Shown here in pieces: positions 1-7,314 of a DNA stretch of 64,000 nt. The translations under genes and the position numbers were made by a program. Position 1 is the stretch's first letter. Every line of letters begins with the position of its first letter. This stretch comes from Paucisalibacillus globulus DSM 18846 (GTDB taxonomy: Bacteria > Bacillota > Bacilli > Bacillales > Amphibacillaceae). The notes under the pieces are model-generated. The model was given only the letters and a program-made list of their open reading frames with translations, had not been told where the DNA came from and made no database searches. The stretch lies in NCBI RefSeq assembly GCF_000482485.1, contig NZ_AXVK01000020.1, positions 1 through 64,000 of the forward strand, in the 5' to 3' direction.

Positions 1-2
1 AA

Positions 3-266
3 TACACCTCACATGGATTTAAACGGAGGATTGATGAAGCAAAAATGACACACAGTATGTCTCGTGTAGGTAAATGCATTGATAACGGTCCAATGGAATC
101 GTTTTGGGGGACGCTGAAATGTGAGAAGTATTATTTACATAGGTATGAGACTTTTGAGGAACTTAAAAAAGCAATAGATGAGTACATCTACTTCTACAAC
201 AATGAAAGATATCAAGAACGATTAAACGGCCTTAGCCCTAATGAATACAGAGCTAAAGCCGCTTAA
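3..266 (+). CDS. IS3-family transposase OrfB, C-terminal part (5' truncated by window edge)
   Basis: The reading frame is open from the first bases of the window, so position 45 is only an internal methionine. The peptide runs YTSHGFKRRIDEAKM and then carries DNGPMESFWGTLK and FIYFYNNERYQERLNG-like residues, the end of the rve integrase core of OrfB proteins. The E of MESFWG is the last acid of the DDE triad. The first two catalytic acids lie before the window. The end (KAA, TAA) is normal for the family, so nothing suggests decay in the visible part. Confidence 0.85.
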   Translation, partial: YTSHGFKRRIDEAKMTHSMSRVGKCIDNGPMESFWGTLKCEKYYLHRYETFEELKKAIDEYIYFYNNERYQERLNGLSPNEYRAKAA

Positions 267-287
267 GTCCTTTTTTATTATTTCCAC

Positions 288-312
288 TGTCTACTTGACA
301 GGGGGCAGTTCA
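288..312. repeat. Right terminal inverted repeat of the IS element
   Basis: The stretch begins TGTCTACTTGACA and ends GGGGGCAGTTCA. Read on the other strand it starts TGAACTGCCCCC, the usual outer end of IS150-like elements. Its partner lies beyond the left edge. Confidence 0.6.
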
Positions 313-397
313 TTATTCGGTCGCTTTTTCTTATATTTATCATTATTATTAGTAGTGGTAACTTGTAGAGCCCATTTACTTTAAAGGAGGACTTATG

Positions 398-922
398 ATG
401 AAAGTTAGACTTACAGACTTTAGTCAAAAGTGGATAGAATTATTTCAGGCAGAGGCAGAATTTCTAAAGAATATTTTCGGTGATGAAGTAATTCAGTTTG
501 AACATTTTGGAAGTACCTCTGTTCGAGGATTAAAGGCAAAACCCGTAATTGATATGATGGCTATTGTTAAAGACATCCATATCATTGATACGTTTAATGA
601 AAAGATGCTATCACTTGGTTATGATGTTGCTGGGAAATGGGGCATTAAAGGTAGAAGGTTGTTTCGAAAAGGAGGAATTAACAGAACACATCATATTCAT
701 TTTTATCAAGTAGACAACCCCGAAATAAAACGCCATTTAATTTTTCGCGATTATCTTCGTTTACACCCAGAAGAAGTAGCAACGTATAGTAGTTTTAAAG
801 TAGAACTTGCTCAACGATTTGAAACCACGAGTGAATATAGCCCTGCCAAAAAAGACTTTGTAAAGGAGCTAGAAAAGAGAGCACTCGATTGGCACAGAAA
901 ACGAAGTGAAAATGCCACCTAA
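398..922 (+). CDS. GrpB family protein (UPF0157, nucleotidyltransferase-like fold)
   Basis: A protein of about 174 residues with the GrpB hallmark HFGSTSVRGLKAKPVIDMM near residues 35-52, where a GSTS turn and a conserved Asp resemble the nucleotidyltransferase fold. The family is widespread in Firmicutes, but its substrate is not established. Two adjacent ATG codons (395 and 398) follow AAAGGAGG at 383-390. The second gives the better 7-base spacing and is used here. The gene sits alone between the IS end and the ROK regulator and is likely accessory. Confidence 0.85.
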   Translation: MKVRLTDFSQKWIELFQAEAEFLKNIFGDEVIQFEHFGSTSVRGLKAKPVIDMMAIVKDIHIIDTFNEKMLSLGYDVAGKWGIKGRRLFRKGGINRTHHIHFYQVDNPEIKRHLIFRDYLRLHPEEVATYSSFKVELAQRFETTSEYSPAKKDFVKELEKRALDWHRKRSENAT

Positions 923-943
923 ATTGAACAGTTCATATACAGA

Positions 944-972
944 TTGTTTTCCCTAAAATTATATGATATGGT
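944..972 (+). promoter_or_regulatory. Probable promoter of the ROK regulator gene
   Basis: TTGTTT at 944-949 and TATGGT at 967-972 are separated by 17 bases. The expected start of transcription falls just before the first operator palindrome at 981. Assignment is by inspection only. Confidence 0.45.
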
Positions 973-980
973 GTAAACAC

Positions 981-1041
981 AACTTATTAAATAACTTTAA
1001 TAAGTTATTTATTTAGCACTTATTAAAATCCTTTAATAAGT
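981..1041. promoter_or_regulatory. Two tandem operator palindromes upstream of the ROK regulator
   Basis: The first is AACTTATTAAA, 4 bases, TTTAATAAGTT (981-1006). The second is ACTTATTAAA, 4 bases, TTTAATAAGT (1018-1041). The two share the same arms and spacer length, and their centres lie 36 bases apart. They sit between a promoter-like sequence and the ribosome binding site. This layout fits repression of the ROK gene, and probably the following MFS gene, by the ROK protein itself. The binding protein is inferred. Confidence 0.75.
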
Positions 1042-1065
1042 CTGTTTTTATAGGAGGTGTATGAC

Positions 1066-2091
1066 TTGGAACCAGGTATTAACTCAAAAAAAAAGGCGAT
1101 CCTTAGCGGCATCCGGAAATCTCTTTTAGAACTTGGTAGTGCAACAAAAGTTGAACTCAGTGATAAATTAGCAATCAGTTTTCCAACCATTAGTAAGTTT
1201 CTAACACAAATGGAGAGGGACGGAGAAATTACCTCAGTTGGACTAGATGAGTCTAGTGGAGGAAGAAGAGCTAAAAGGTATACTTATAATCCAGAACATA
1301 TGCTTGGACTAGCTATTTTTTTAGAAAATAACGAGACTAATTTTACTATTTTTAATTGTTTAGGAGAAGTAAAGGAACAGGGAAGCGGTCCAAGTGTACT
1401 GGTGGATGATGGATTAGAATTATTAACCAAACATATTGAAAAAATCATAACTACATATCCAAAGATTTATTCGATTGCAATAGGAGTTCCTGGGTCCGTT
1501 GACAATGGTCGAATATTTTTCATACCAGGCTACGAACAGTTCCATCACGTGGATTTAAAGGGATATTTTGAGAACTACTTTTCTTTACCTGTAACCGTTG
1601 AGAATGATATGAATGCTGCGGTTCTTGGATTCAACAATAGTAGAAGAATGAAAGAAAATCAATCTACAATCTATTTGTATTTGGGTCAAAATGGTCCCGG
1701 CGCTGGTTTTATGATTAATGGTGACGTAGTAAGAGGGAGTACCTTTTTTGCTGGAGAGGTTTCATTTATTCCACAGTATAATAACAAAAACTTCCGTCAA
1801 GCTTTAGAACGTGAAAATGGACCAAAGTCAGTAGCCATTAAAACGGATAAACAGATTGATGCAATTAGTAGATTAGTAGCCTCTTTTGTCGCTATCATTA
1901 ATCCACATACTATCATTTTTAGTAGGGATGAAATAGAAGAGAAGTCATTAAATAAAATTTCAGTGGGTAGCACGAAATATATCCCGACAGAACATCTTCC
2001 AGAGCTGACAATCAGTGATTGGAAGCAAGATTATTTATATGGATTACAAAGTCTTGGACTCGATCTCATGTTGAATGAAACAATTGATTAA
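1066..2091 (+). CDS. ROK family transcriptional regulator (degenerate sugar-kinase fold)
   Basis: About 341 residues. Residues 10-70 form a winged helix-turn-helix (TKVELSDKLAISFPTISKF). The remainder is a ROK domain with the AIGVPGSVDNGRIFF strand-turn and VENDMNAAVLG. The cysteine-rich zinc motif of classical ROK proteins (CxCGxxGCxE) is absent, and the protein is shorter than the usual 380-400 residues, so it is unlikely to be a kinase. The TTG at 1066 is chosen because AGGAGGT at 1052-1058 is 7 bases upstream. The GTG at 1057 overlaps that site. Tandem palindromes upstream and an MFS gene 30 bases downstream suggest a sugar-responsive repressor of this cluster. Confidence 0.85.
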   Translation: MEPGINSKKKAILSGIRKSLLELGSATKVELSDKLAISFPTISKFLTQMERDGEITSVGLDESSGGRRAKRYTYNPEHMLGLAIFLENNETNFTIFNCLGEVKEQGSGPSVLVDDGLELLTKHIEKIITTYPKIYSIAIGVPGSVDNGRIFFIPGYEQFHHVDLKGYFENYFSLPVTVENDMNAAVLGFNNSRRMKENQSTIYLYLGQNGPGAGFMINGDVVRGSTFFAGEVSFIPQYNNKNFRQALERENGPKSVAIKTDKQIDAISRLVASFVAIINPHTIIFSRDEIEEKSLNKISVGSTKYIPTEHLPELTISDWKQDYLYGLQSLGLDLMLNETID

Positions 2092-2121
2092 TCAAAATAC
2101 ACGAATAGACGAGGTTATTAT

Positions 2122-3330
2122 ATGACAACATTCCTATTAATTATTATTTATTTGGCTTTTATCAGCTTAGGTTTACCTGATTCCTTACTTGGTGCAGCGT
2201 GGCCAGTTATGCAATCGGATATCGGGGCACCACTTGAGACTGGCGGTATCCTTTTTATGACGATTTCAGCTGGTACCATTATTTCTAGTTTAATTAGTGG
2301 AAAAGTACTTAAAAAGTTTGGGACTGGTAAAGTTACATTTGTTAGTGTTCTAATGACTGCTACTGCTTTATTAGGATTTTATTTTGCTCCATCGGTTGCT
2401 TGGTTAATCGTATGTGCTATTCCGCTTGGATTAGGAGCAGGCGCTATCGATGCAGGATTAAATGACTATGTTGCTACTAACTATAAGGCACACCATATGA
2501 GTTGGTTACATTGTTTTTGGGGTGTTGGAGCTACGCTTGGACCAATCATTATGGCACAGTTTATTTTAGAAGGAAATGCTTGGAGAAATGGATATTTTGT
2601 TATTGCTGGTATTCAGTTTGCATTAGTTTTTATCCTACTCTTTACATTACCTTTATGGAAAAAAGTGAAAAACAGCTCCAATACTCCTTTAGATGAGGAA
2701 ACTGAATCAAAAGATGATGAAGATGATACGGATATAAAACCTTTACAAGTAAAGGGTGTAAAATTGGCTCTTGTATCCTTCTTATTTTATTGTAGTGTTG
2801 AAGCAACAATGAACCTTTGGGGAGCTAGTTTCTTGGTAGAAATCAAAGGGATAAGCCCTGCAACCGCTGCCGGCTGGGTATCTTTTTACTTCGCTGGGAT
2901 AACAATTGGTAGATTGATAACTGGTTTTGTTACTTTTAAAACAACGAACCGAACACTTATTCGCTCAGGGCAAATTATCGCATTAACTGGTGCTATTATA
3001 CTACTATTACCTTTACCAACTACATTCTCACTTATTGGCTTTATTATCGTTGGACTTGGGTTAGCACCAATATTTCCTTCTATGTTGCATGAAACGCCAA
3101 CAAGATTTGGTAAAAGACATTCACAAACCATCATGGGCTATCAAATGGCTGTAGCTTATACAGGCACAACATTCATGCCACCGCTCATTGGGTTCTTTGC
3201 ATCTCAATCAACCATAGCGATATTCCCAATTTGTATCGTTATTTTTGTTATAGCAATGCTTCTAAGCTCAGAGAAGTTGAATAAATTACTAAAGGATAAG
3301 GCTTTAATAAAAAGTACAACAGCAAATTAA
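2122..3330 (+). CDS. MFS transporter, probable sugar permease
   Basis: 402 residues with 12 predicted membrane helices. It starts with LGLPDSLLGAAWPVM, typical of a Firmicutes MFS group related to sugar permeases of the FucP type. An acidic cytoplasmic loop (EETESKDDEDDTD) near residues 190-203 joins the two six-helix halves. It follows the ROK gene by 30 bases, with a weak site (GAGGTTATTAT) before the ATG, so the two are probably co-transcribed. The substrate cannot be read from sequence. A sugar is inferred from the ROK partner and the acetyltransferase downstream. Confidence 0.8.
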   Translation: MTTFLLIIIYLAFISLGLPDSLLGAAWPVMQSDIGAPLETGGILFMTISAGTIISSLISGKVLKKFGTGKVTFVSVLMTATALLGFYFAPSVAWLIVCAIPLGLGAGAIDAGLNDYVATNYKAHHMSWLHCFWGVGATLGPIIMAQFILEGNAWRNGYFVIAGIQFALVFILLFTLPLWKKVKNSSNTPLDEETESKDDEDDTDIKPLQVKGVKLALVSFLFYCSVEATMNLWGASFLVEIKGISPATAAGWVSFYFAGITIGRLITGFVTFKTTNRTLIRSGQIIALTGAIILLLPLPTTFSLIGFIIVGLGLAPIFPSMLHETPTRFGKRHSQTIMGYQMAVAYTGTTFMPPLIGFFASQSTIAIFPICIVIFVIAMLLSSEKLNKLLKDKALIKSTTAN

Positions 3331-3374
3331 TTGTTTAAAGTATGGACAAACTAATAAAAGGGAGAGTACTAGAT

Positions 3375-3758
3375 ATGATGAGCATTGAACATGTGGCAAT
3401 TTGGGTTAGAGATATGGAAGCTATGAAGACTTTTTATGAAGTATACTTCCAAGCAAAAACGAACGCAAAGTATCATAATAAAGATAAAGAATTCGAATCT
3501 TATTTTCTAACATTCGATGGAGGTGCGCGTTTAGAAATCATGCGTAAGTCTGGTATCGATAACCCTCAACAGAGTGAATCGATTGGTTGGGCTCATATCG
3601 CAATTTCTTTAGGTAGCAAGGAGTCTGTTAACCAAAAAACAACCCAATTAGTAAATGATGGTTATCATCTTGTTAGTGGACCTCGTTTAACTGGAGATGG
3701 GTATTACGAAAGTGTGGTAGAAGATCCAGAAGGTAATCTTCTTGAATTAACCGTGTAA
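3375..3758 (+). CDS. VOC superfamily protein (glyoxalase/bleomycin-resistance-like)
   Basis: 127 residues forming one vicinal oxygen chelate domain: MSIEHVAIWVRDMEAMKTFYE at the start, WAHIAISLGS in the middle and EDPEGNLLELTV at the end. The His after IE and the final Glu are the expected metal ligands. A longer frame starts at 3342, but AAAAGGGAG at 3356-3363 favours the ATG at 3375 or 3378. It lies 44 bases after the MFS gene on the same strand. Function within the cluster is unknown. Small-molecule isomerase or dioxygenase-type activity is possible. Confidence 0.8.
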   Translation: MMSIEHVAIWVRDMEAMKTFYEVYFQAKTNAKYHNKDKEFESYFLTFDGGARLEIMRKSGIDNPQQSESIGWAHIAISLGSKESVNQKTTQLVNDGYHLVSGPRLTGDGYYESVVEDPEGNLLELTV

Positions 3759-3853
3759 TCAAATAGTATGAAATCTCATTACTACAGTTCAATGACATAA
3801 ATAGATAGCTAGATTTTTATATATTATTTATCACTCGGAAAGTAGGTCATAAA

Positions 3854-4411
3854 ATGAAAACAGAAAAGGAAAAAATGTTGGCAGGAGAAATGTACAACCC
3901 TGCTGACCCAGTACTATTAAAGGATCGTGAGGAAGCAAGACGGAAAGTTAGGATATATAATCAGACATTAGAAACAGAATCAGAAAAGCGATTAAAGTTA
4001 TTAAAGGAATTACTTGGTTCAACAGGAGAAAACATGTCTATGGAACCAAATATAAGATTCGATTATGGCTACAATACACATGTAGGCGAAAACTTTTACG
4101 CAAACTTTGACTGCACTATTTTAGATGTTTGTGAAGTGCGTTTTGGGGATAATTGTATGTTAGCTCCTGGGGTACAAATTTATACAGCGACACATCCAAT
4201 TCATCCTGCTGAACGTAATTCTGGCAAAGAATATGCGAAACCAATTACCTTTGGAGATAATGTTTGGATAGGAGGAAGTGCAATAATTAACCCTGGAGTT
4301 ACAGTGGGGAACAATGTTGTTATCGCGTCAGGAGCAGTAGTAACGAAAAACATACCAGATAATGTTGTAGTAGGTGGAAATCCTGCAAGAATTATTAAGG
4401 AAATTGATTGA
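3854..4411 (+). CDS. maa: Sugar O-acetyltransferase, maltose acetyltransferase type
   Basis: 185 residues. The N-terminal Maa domain ([18 protein letters not shown]) is followed by a left-handed beta-helix of hexapeptide repeats ([30 protein letters not shown]). The His in ATHPIHP, about residue 115, is the usual catalytic base for acetyl transfer from acetyl-CoA. The length is normal for the family. Its place behind the ROK-MFS-VOC genes fits acetylation of an imported sugar, though the 95-base gap means it may have its own promoter. A terminator follows. Confidence 0.85.
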   Translation: MKTEKEKMLAGEMYNPADPVLLKDREEARRKVRIYNQTLETESEKRLKLLKELLGSTGENMSMEPNIRFDYGYNTHVGENFYANFDCTILDVCEVRFGDNCMLAPGVQIYTATHPIHPAERNSGKEYAKPITFGDNVWIGGSAIINPGVTVGNNVVIASGAVVTKNIPDNVVVGGNPARIIKEID

Positions 4412-4460
4412 TAGCTATATTAGAAAAGGATTATACTACTACGAACGAATACTGAGTCTA

Positions 4461-4492
4461 AAAGGTAATCATTAATTTTGATTATCTTTTTT
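4461..4492 (+). terminator. Rho-independent terminator after the acetyltransferase gene
   Basis: AAAGGTAATCA pairs with TGATTATCTTT (one G-U) around a short AT loop and is followed by a T run. It separates the sugar cluster from the ArsR gene. Confidence 0.7.
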
Positions 4493-4526
4493 GTTTGTCT
4501 AAAATTACTATTCGAACAATTACCTA

Positions 4527-4562
4527 TTGTTATATATATCTAATTAGATTATAATCTAATTA
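4527..4562 (+). promoter_or_regulatory. arsR-type promoter with a perfect 22-bp operator palindrome over the -10 box
   Basis: TTGTTA at 4527-4532, 17 bases, and TATAAT at 4550-4555 form a good promoter. The palindrome at 4541-4562 has arms TAATTAGATTA / TAATCTAATTA and covers the -10 box, so a bound regulator would exclude RNA polymerase. A partial copy lies upstream of the MFS gene at 5265. Confidence 0.8.
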
Positions 4563-4585
4563 GATAATCTTTGGAGGTATCATTC

Positions 4586-5155
4586 ATGCAATTAGATCGG
4601 ATTGTAAATTTTCATAAAACGGTTGGGGATAAAACAAGGATTAAGATTATTGCTTTACTTCAGGATGGACCGTTACACGGGCAAGCACTGGCAGGAAAAC
4701 TCGGATTAACACCACCGACAATTTCGTATCATGTTACAAAATTAAGAGAAATTGACATTATTTATCAGCGACGTGATAAAAACACGATTTACTTTCATTT
4801 AAATGAAAAGAAGCTTGAATCGTTGGCTCATGCGATTTTAAAGATTGGAGGAGAAGAAATGAATTCGTTAGAAATTTCCAATGAAGACAAATATAAAATC
4901 ATTACTAATTTCTTTGATGATAATGGTAGACTGAAAAATATACCAGCACAACGTAAGAAAAAGCTGGTAGTGCTAGAGCATCTTGTAAAAGGCTTAAAAA
5001 TTGGTCAAATTTATCAAGAAAAAGAGATAAATGAATATATTAAGCAATTTCATGAAGATTATGCAACCATACGACGAGAATTCATCATGTGTTATTTTAT
5101 GACTAGGCAAAATGGAGAGTATGAATTAAATCCAAAGGAGATGTGGTTGATTTAA
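4586..5155 (+). CDS. ArsR-family regulator with C-terminal DUF2087 domain
   Basis: 189 residues. Residues 1-85 are a winged helix of the ArsR type (GDKTRIKIIALLQ, LTPPTISYHVTKL). The C-terminal half, residues 100-185, is a DUF2087 domain (FFDDNGRLKNIPAQRKKKLVVLEHL). No cysteine-rich metal site is visible, so the inducer may be organic rather than a metal. The ATG at 4586 has GGAGGT 7 bases upstream. The earlier TTG at 4571 overlaps that site. A palindrome on its promoter suggests autoregulation, and a matching half-site before the next MFS gene suggests that it controls the exporter. Confidence 0.85.
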   Translation: MQLDRIVNFHKTVGDKTRIKIIALLQDGPLHGQALAGKLGLTPPTISYHVTKLREIDIIYQRRDKNTIYFHLNEKKLESLAHAILKIGGEEMNSLEISNEDKYKIITNFFDDNGRLKNIPAQRKKKLVVLEHLVKGLKIGQIYQEKEINEYIKQFHEDYATIRREFIMCYFMTRQNGEYELNPKEMWLI

Positions 5156-5183
5156 GTAATACATTATAGAACAATTTCAACCA

Positions 5184-5216
5184 TCCATGACTTCTTGGTT
5201 CTAGTCAGTCATGGAT
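5184..5216 (+). terminator. Hairpin between the ArsR and MFS genes, possible terminator or attenuator
   Basis: TCCATGACT at 5184-5192 pairs with AGTCATGGA at 5207-5215. The following T run is short and interrupted, so termination may be partial. Confidence 0.5.
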
Positions 5217-5230
5217 TTCCTTACGACTAC

Positions 5231-5246
5231 TAATTAGATAACAATC
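5231..5246. promoter_or_regulatory. Second, imperfect copy of the ArsR operator
   Basis: TAATTAGATAACAATC matches the left 16 bases of the palindrome at 4541-4562 at all but two positions. It lies just upstream of the ribosome binding site of the MFS gene. The right arm is not conserved. Confidence 0.6.
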
Positions 5247-5264
5247 AAAGTAGGTGAGTAAGTT

Positions 5265-6491
5265 ATGAATAACTGGATAGCCTGGAAGCAAGAGAAAAAT
5301 TATCAAAAGTTGTTTTGGGCGGCTACAGTAAGTGGAATCGGAAATAGATTTACGCAAGTAGCAACACTTGCGTTATTATATCAAGTGACTGGTTCAAGCT
5401 CTGTAATTGGAATTTTCTTTGCCATACGCTTCATTCCTTTTTTATTGGTGGCTCCTATTGGGGGAATGCTTGCTGATCGATTTTCGAAAAAAAAATTATT
5501 AATAACAATTGATTTAATTCGAGTTCCATTTGCTATTGCTCCAATTTTCGTTCAAGGATCAGAACATATATGGATTATTTTTAGTAGTGCCTTTTGTTTA
5601 GCCTTAGGAGAAGCATTATATTCTCCGACCAGAATGGCATCGATACCAGCAATGGTTAAGCAGGATAAATTACTGTATGTTAACGCAATAGAACAGATTA
5701 TGGTTGGTGGAGTACTTGTATTAGGTTCAAGTTCTGGTGGTTTGATTTCCTATTTATTTGGATTACATATTCCTTTTCTTTTGGATGGCGCAAGTTTTCT
5801 ATTTTCTGCCTTACTCTTATCAAAGATTTCTCTACCAACAATAGTCGAAAGCAAAGTAAACTTTCGTAAGATACATTTCCATAGGACGTCGACCAATAAA
5901 CTGATATTAGGATCCTCTGCATTAATCACATTTTTGATTATCGAATTGACTATGCCACTTGCTAATGGCATTGATAATGTGCTGATGAGTGTTTATGCGC
6001 TTGATATTTTTCAATTGGGAGAGTTAGGTGTCGGATTGATTTATGCCTTTTTAGGATTGGGCTTTGTATTAAGTTCCTTTCTATCTAATTTTCTTAAGAA
6101 AAAGTTAGTTACACTTATTGTTATTTTCATAGCACTAGAGGGGATAGGCCATCTATTATTAAGTGTGGTTCCGACGTTTACTCTAGCATTGCTAGCTGTA
6201 TTGTTCATTACATTTGTTGGAGGGATAAGTAATATCTGCTTATCTACCATTACGATGAAAATCGTTCCAACATCCATGCATGGTACATTTTTCGGTTTAA
6301 CAACCATGGTATCCAATTCCTCTTTAGGTATTTCGATGGGAATAGCAGGATTACTATTAGAGATTTTTGAGCCACGGGTATTAAGTTTATTTGTGGGAAT
6401 AACCTATTTACTATTTACGATTATCTATGCCATTTTACTTTTGCAGATTGATTTACTTGTTGAAAAGAGGAATCTAAGAAGGGCCTTGTAG
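5265..6491 (+). CDS. MFS transporter, multidrug/macrolide-efflux type (MFS_3)
   Basis: 408 residues with 12 predicted membrane helices and the MFS loop motif GGMLADRFSKKKLL between helices 2 and 3. The start SGIGNRFTQVATLALLYQVTGSS resembles the MFS_3/EntS-like exporters. It follows the ArsR/DUF2087 gene by 109 bases and has a copy of that gene's operator in front, so it is the likely regulated target. Drug or metabolite export is inferred from family and context. Confidence 0.8.
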   Translation: MNNWIAWKQEKNYQKLFWAATVSGIGNRFTQVATLALLYQVTGSSSVIGIFFAIRFIPFLLVAPIGGMLADRFSKKKLLITIDLIRVPFAIAPIFVQGSEHIWIIFSSAFCLALGEALYSPTRMASIPAMVKQDKLLYVNAIEQIMVGGVLVLGSSSGGLISYLFGLHIPFLLDGASFLFSALLLSKISLPTIVESKVNFRKIHFHRTSTNKLILGSSALITFLIIELTMPLANGIDNVLMSVYALDIFQLGELGVGLIYAFLGLGFVLSSFLSNFLKKKLVTLIVIFIALEGIGHLLLSVVPTFTLALLAVLFITFVGGISNICLSTITMKIVPTSMHGTFFGLTTMVSNSSLGISMGIAGLLLEIFEPRVLSLFVGITYLLFTIIYAILLLQIDLLVEKRNLRRAL

Positions 6492-6610
6492 TTATTCCTT
6501 GAAACTTGAAGAGATGCTTGAAGTTAATAGAATTATATATTATTTTTAGTGTAAACGTATTTCATAATAAATAGTTTCTAAATATTAGCAAGAACCCAAA
6601 GTAATATTTA

Positions 6611-6642
6611 AGTAATCTTTTGATAAATATTTAAAGATTACT
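6611..6642. promoter_or_regulatory. Inverted repeat in front of the Nudix gene
   Basis: AGTAATCTTT at 6611-6620 pairs with AAAGATTACT at 6633-6642 around a 12-base AT loop, just before the ribosome binding site. It could be an operator or a leader hairpin. No T run follows. Confidence 0.4.
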
Positions 6643-6665
6643 AGACTCAAGGGAGGGAATGAAAG

Positions 6666-7102
6666 ATGAAAAGAGTAGATGTAGCTTATGTACTTATTTA
6701 CGATGACCATGGAGAAAATATATTAATGGTGAAAAACAAGGGAAATGGCCCTCGTACTACACACTTCCAGGTGGGGCAGTAGAAGTTGGAGAAACACTTG
6801 AAGAAGCAGCAATCCGTGAAGTTAAAGAAGAGACTGGGTTAAACGTAGAAATAGAAGGAGTTTTCGCGGTAAGTGAAGCATTTATGGAAGAAAGAGGTCA
6901 CCATGCGATTTTTTTTACGTTTAAAGGAAGAATTATTGACGGTCAAATAGAGATAGCTTTTCCGGAAGAAATTGAAGAAGTCATCTGGATGGATGCTGAA
7001 GAAGCATTAAAATATGCCTACATACCAAGTAAAGTAGGTGTGGATATAAACAATATATCAATGATACCTTATATTATCAGAGGAAAAGTTATTCATAAAT
7101 AA
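6666..7102 (+). pseudogene. Nudix hydrolase gene broken by a one-base frameshift
   Basis: Translation from the ATG at 6666, which has GGGAGG upstream, gives MKRVDVAYVLIYDDHGENIL, then MVKNK, and then leaves the family sequence and stops 13 codons later. Moving back one base near 6740 restores GKWPSYYTLPGGAVEVGETL and a complete Nudix box (GAVEVGETLEEAAIREVKEETGL) to the stop at 7102. The site is a run of three G that would be in frame as four, so a single G has been lost, in the genome or in the sequencing. Repaired, the protein would be about 145 residues, normal for small Nudix pyrophosphatases. The open part starting at 6884 lacks the Nudix box and would not be active. Confidence 0.85.
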
Positions 7103-7148
7103 AACAAATAGCTCCTCTGCCAGCAGTGGTAGGGGAGCTATTTGTTTT
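7101..7148 (+). terminator. Strong terminator after the Nudix gene
   Basis: AAAACAAATAGCTCC at 7101-7115 pairs with GGAGCTATTTGTTTT at 7134-7148, followed by a T-rich stretch. The left arm overlaps the stop codon. Confidence 0.85.
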
Positions 7149-7314
7149 ATATTTTTCAACGATAAGAATGTACGTTCTGTTTATATGACAATTAAATTAA
7201 AGTTGTCTTTTAACAAATCTTTATAATATTAGTATAAATGATTTTTAAATATAAGTCTATATTTTCCGAAAAAAATATTTTATTGTTAAGTATACCTGAA
7301 GAGGAAACCAACGT

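Larger units (their letters stand above)
1..312 (+). mobile_element. IS3-family insertion sequence, right end (left part outside window)
   Basis: The window opens inside an insertion sequence. The visible part is the C-terminal end of an OrfB transposase followed by a short non-coding tail that finishes in a terminal-repeat-like end with the core GGGGGCAGTTCA at 301-312. That end is typical of IS3-family elements of the IS150 type. The left end, OrfA and any target duplication lie outside the window, so completeness cannot be judged. Confidence 0.8.

Noticed and set aside
6549-6565. TGTAAACGTATTTCA as a catabolite-response element
   Set aside because: Spacing and the right half do not match the cre consensus, and no sugar gene follows.
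6730-6740. Possible programmed -1 frameshift in the Nudix gene
   Set aside because: The site reads G-AAA-AAC, not X-XXY-YYZ, and no stem follows at the right distance. Loss of one G explains the data.
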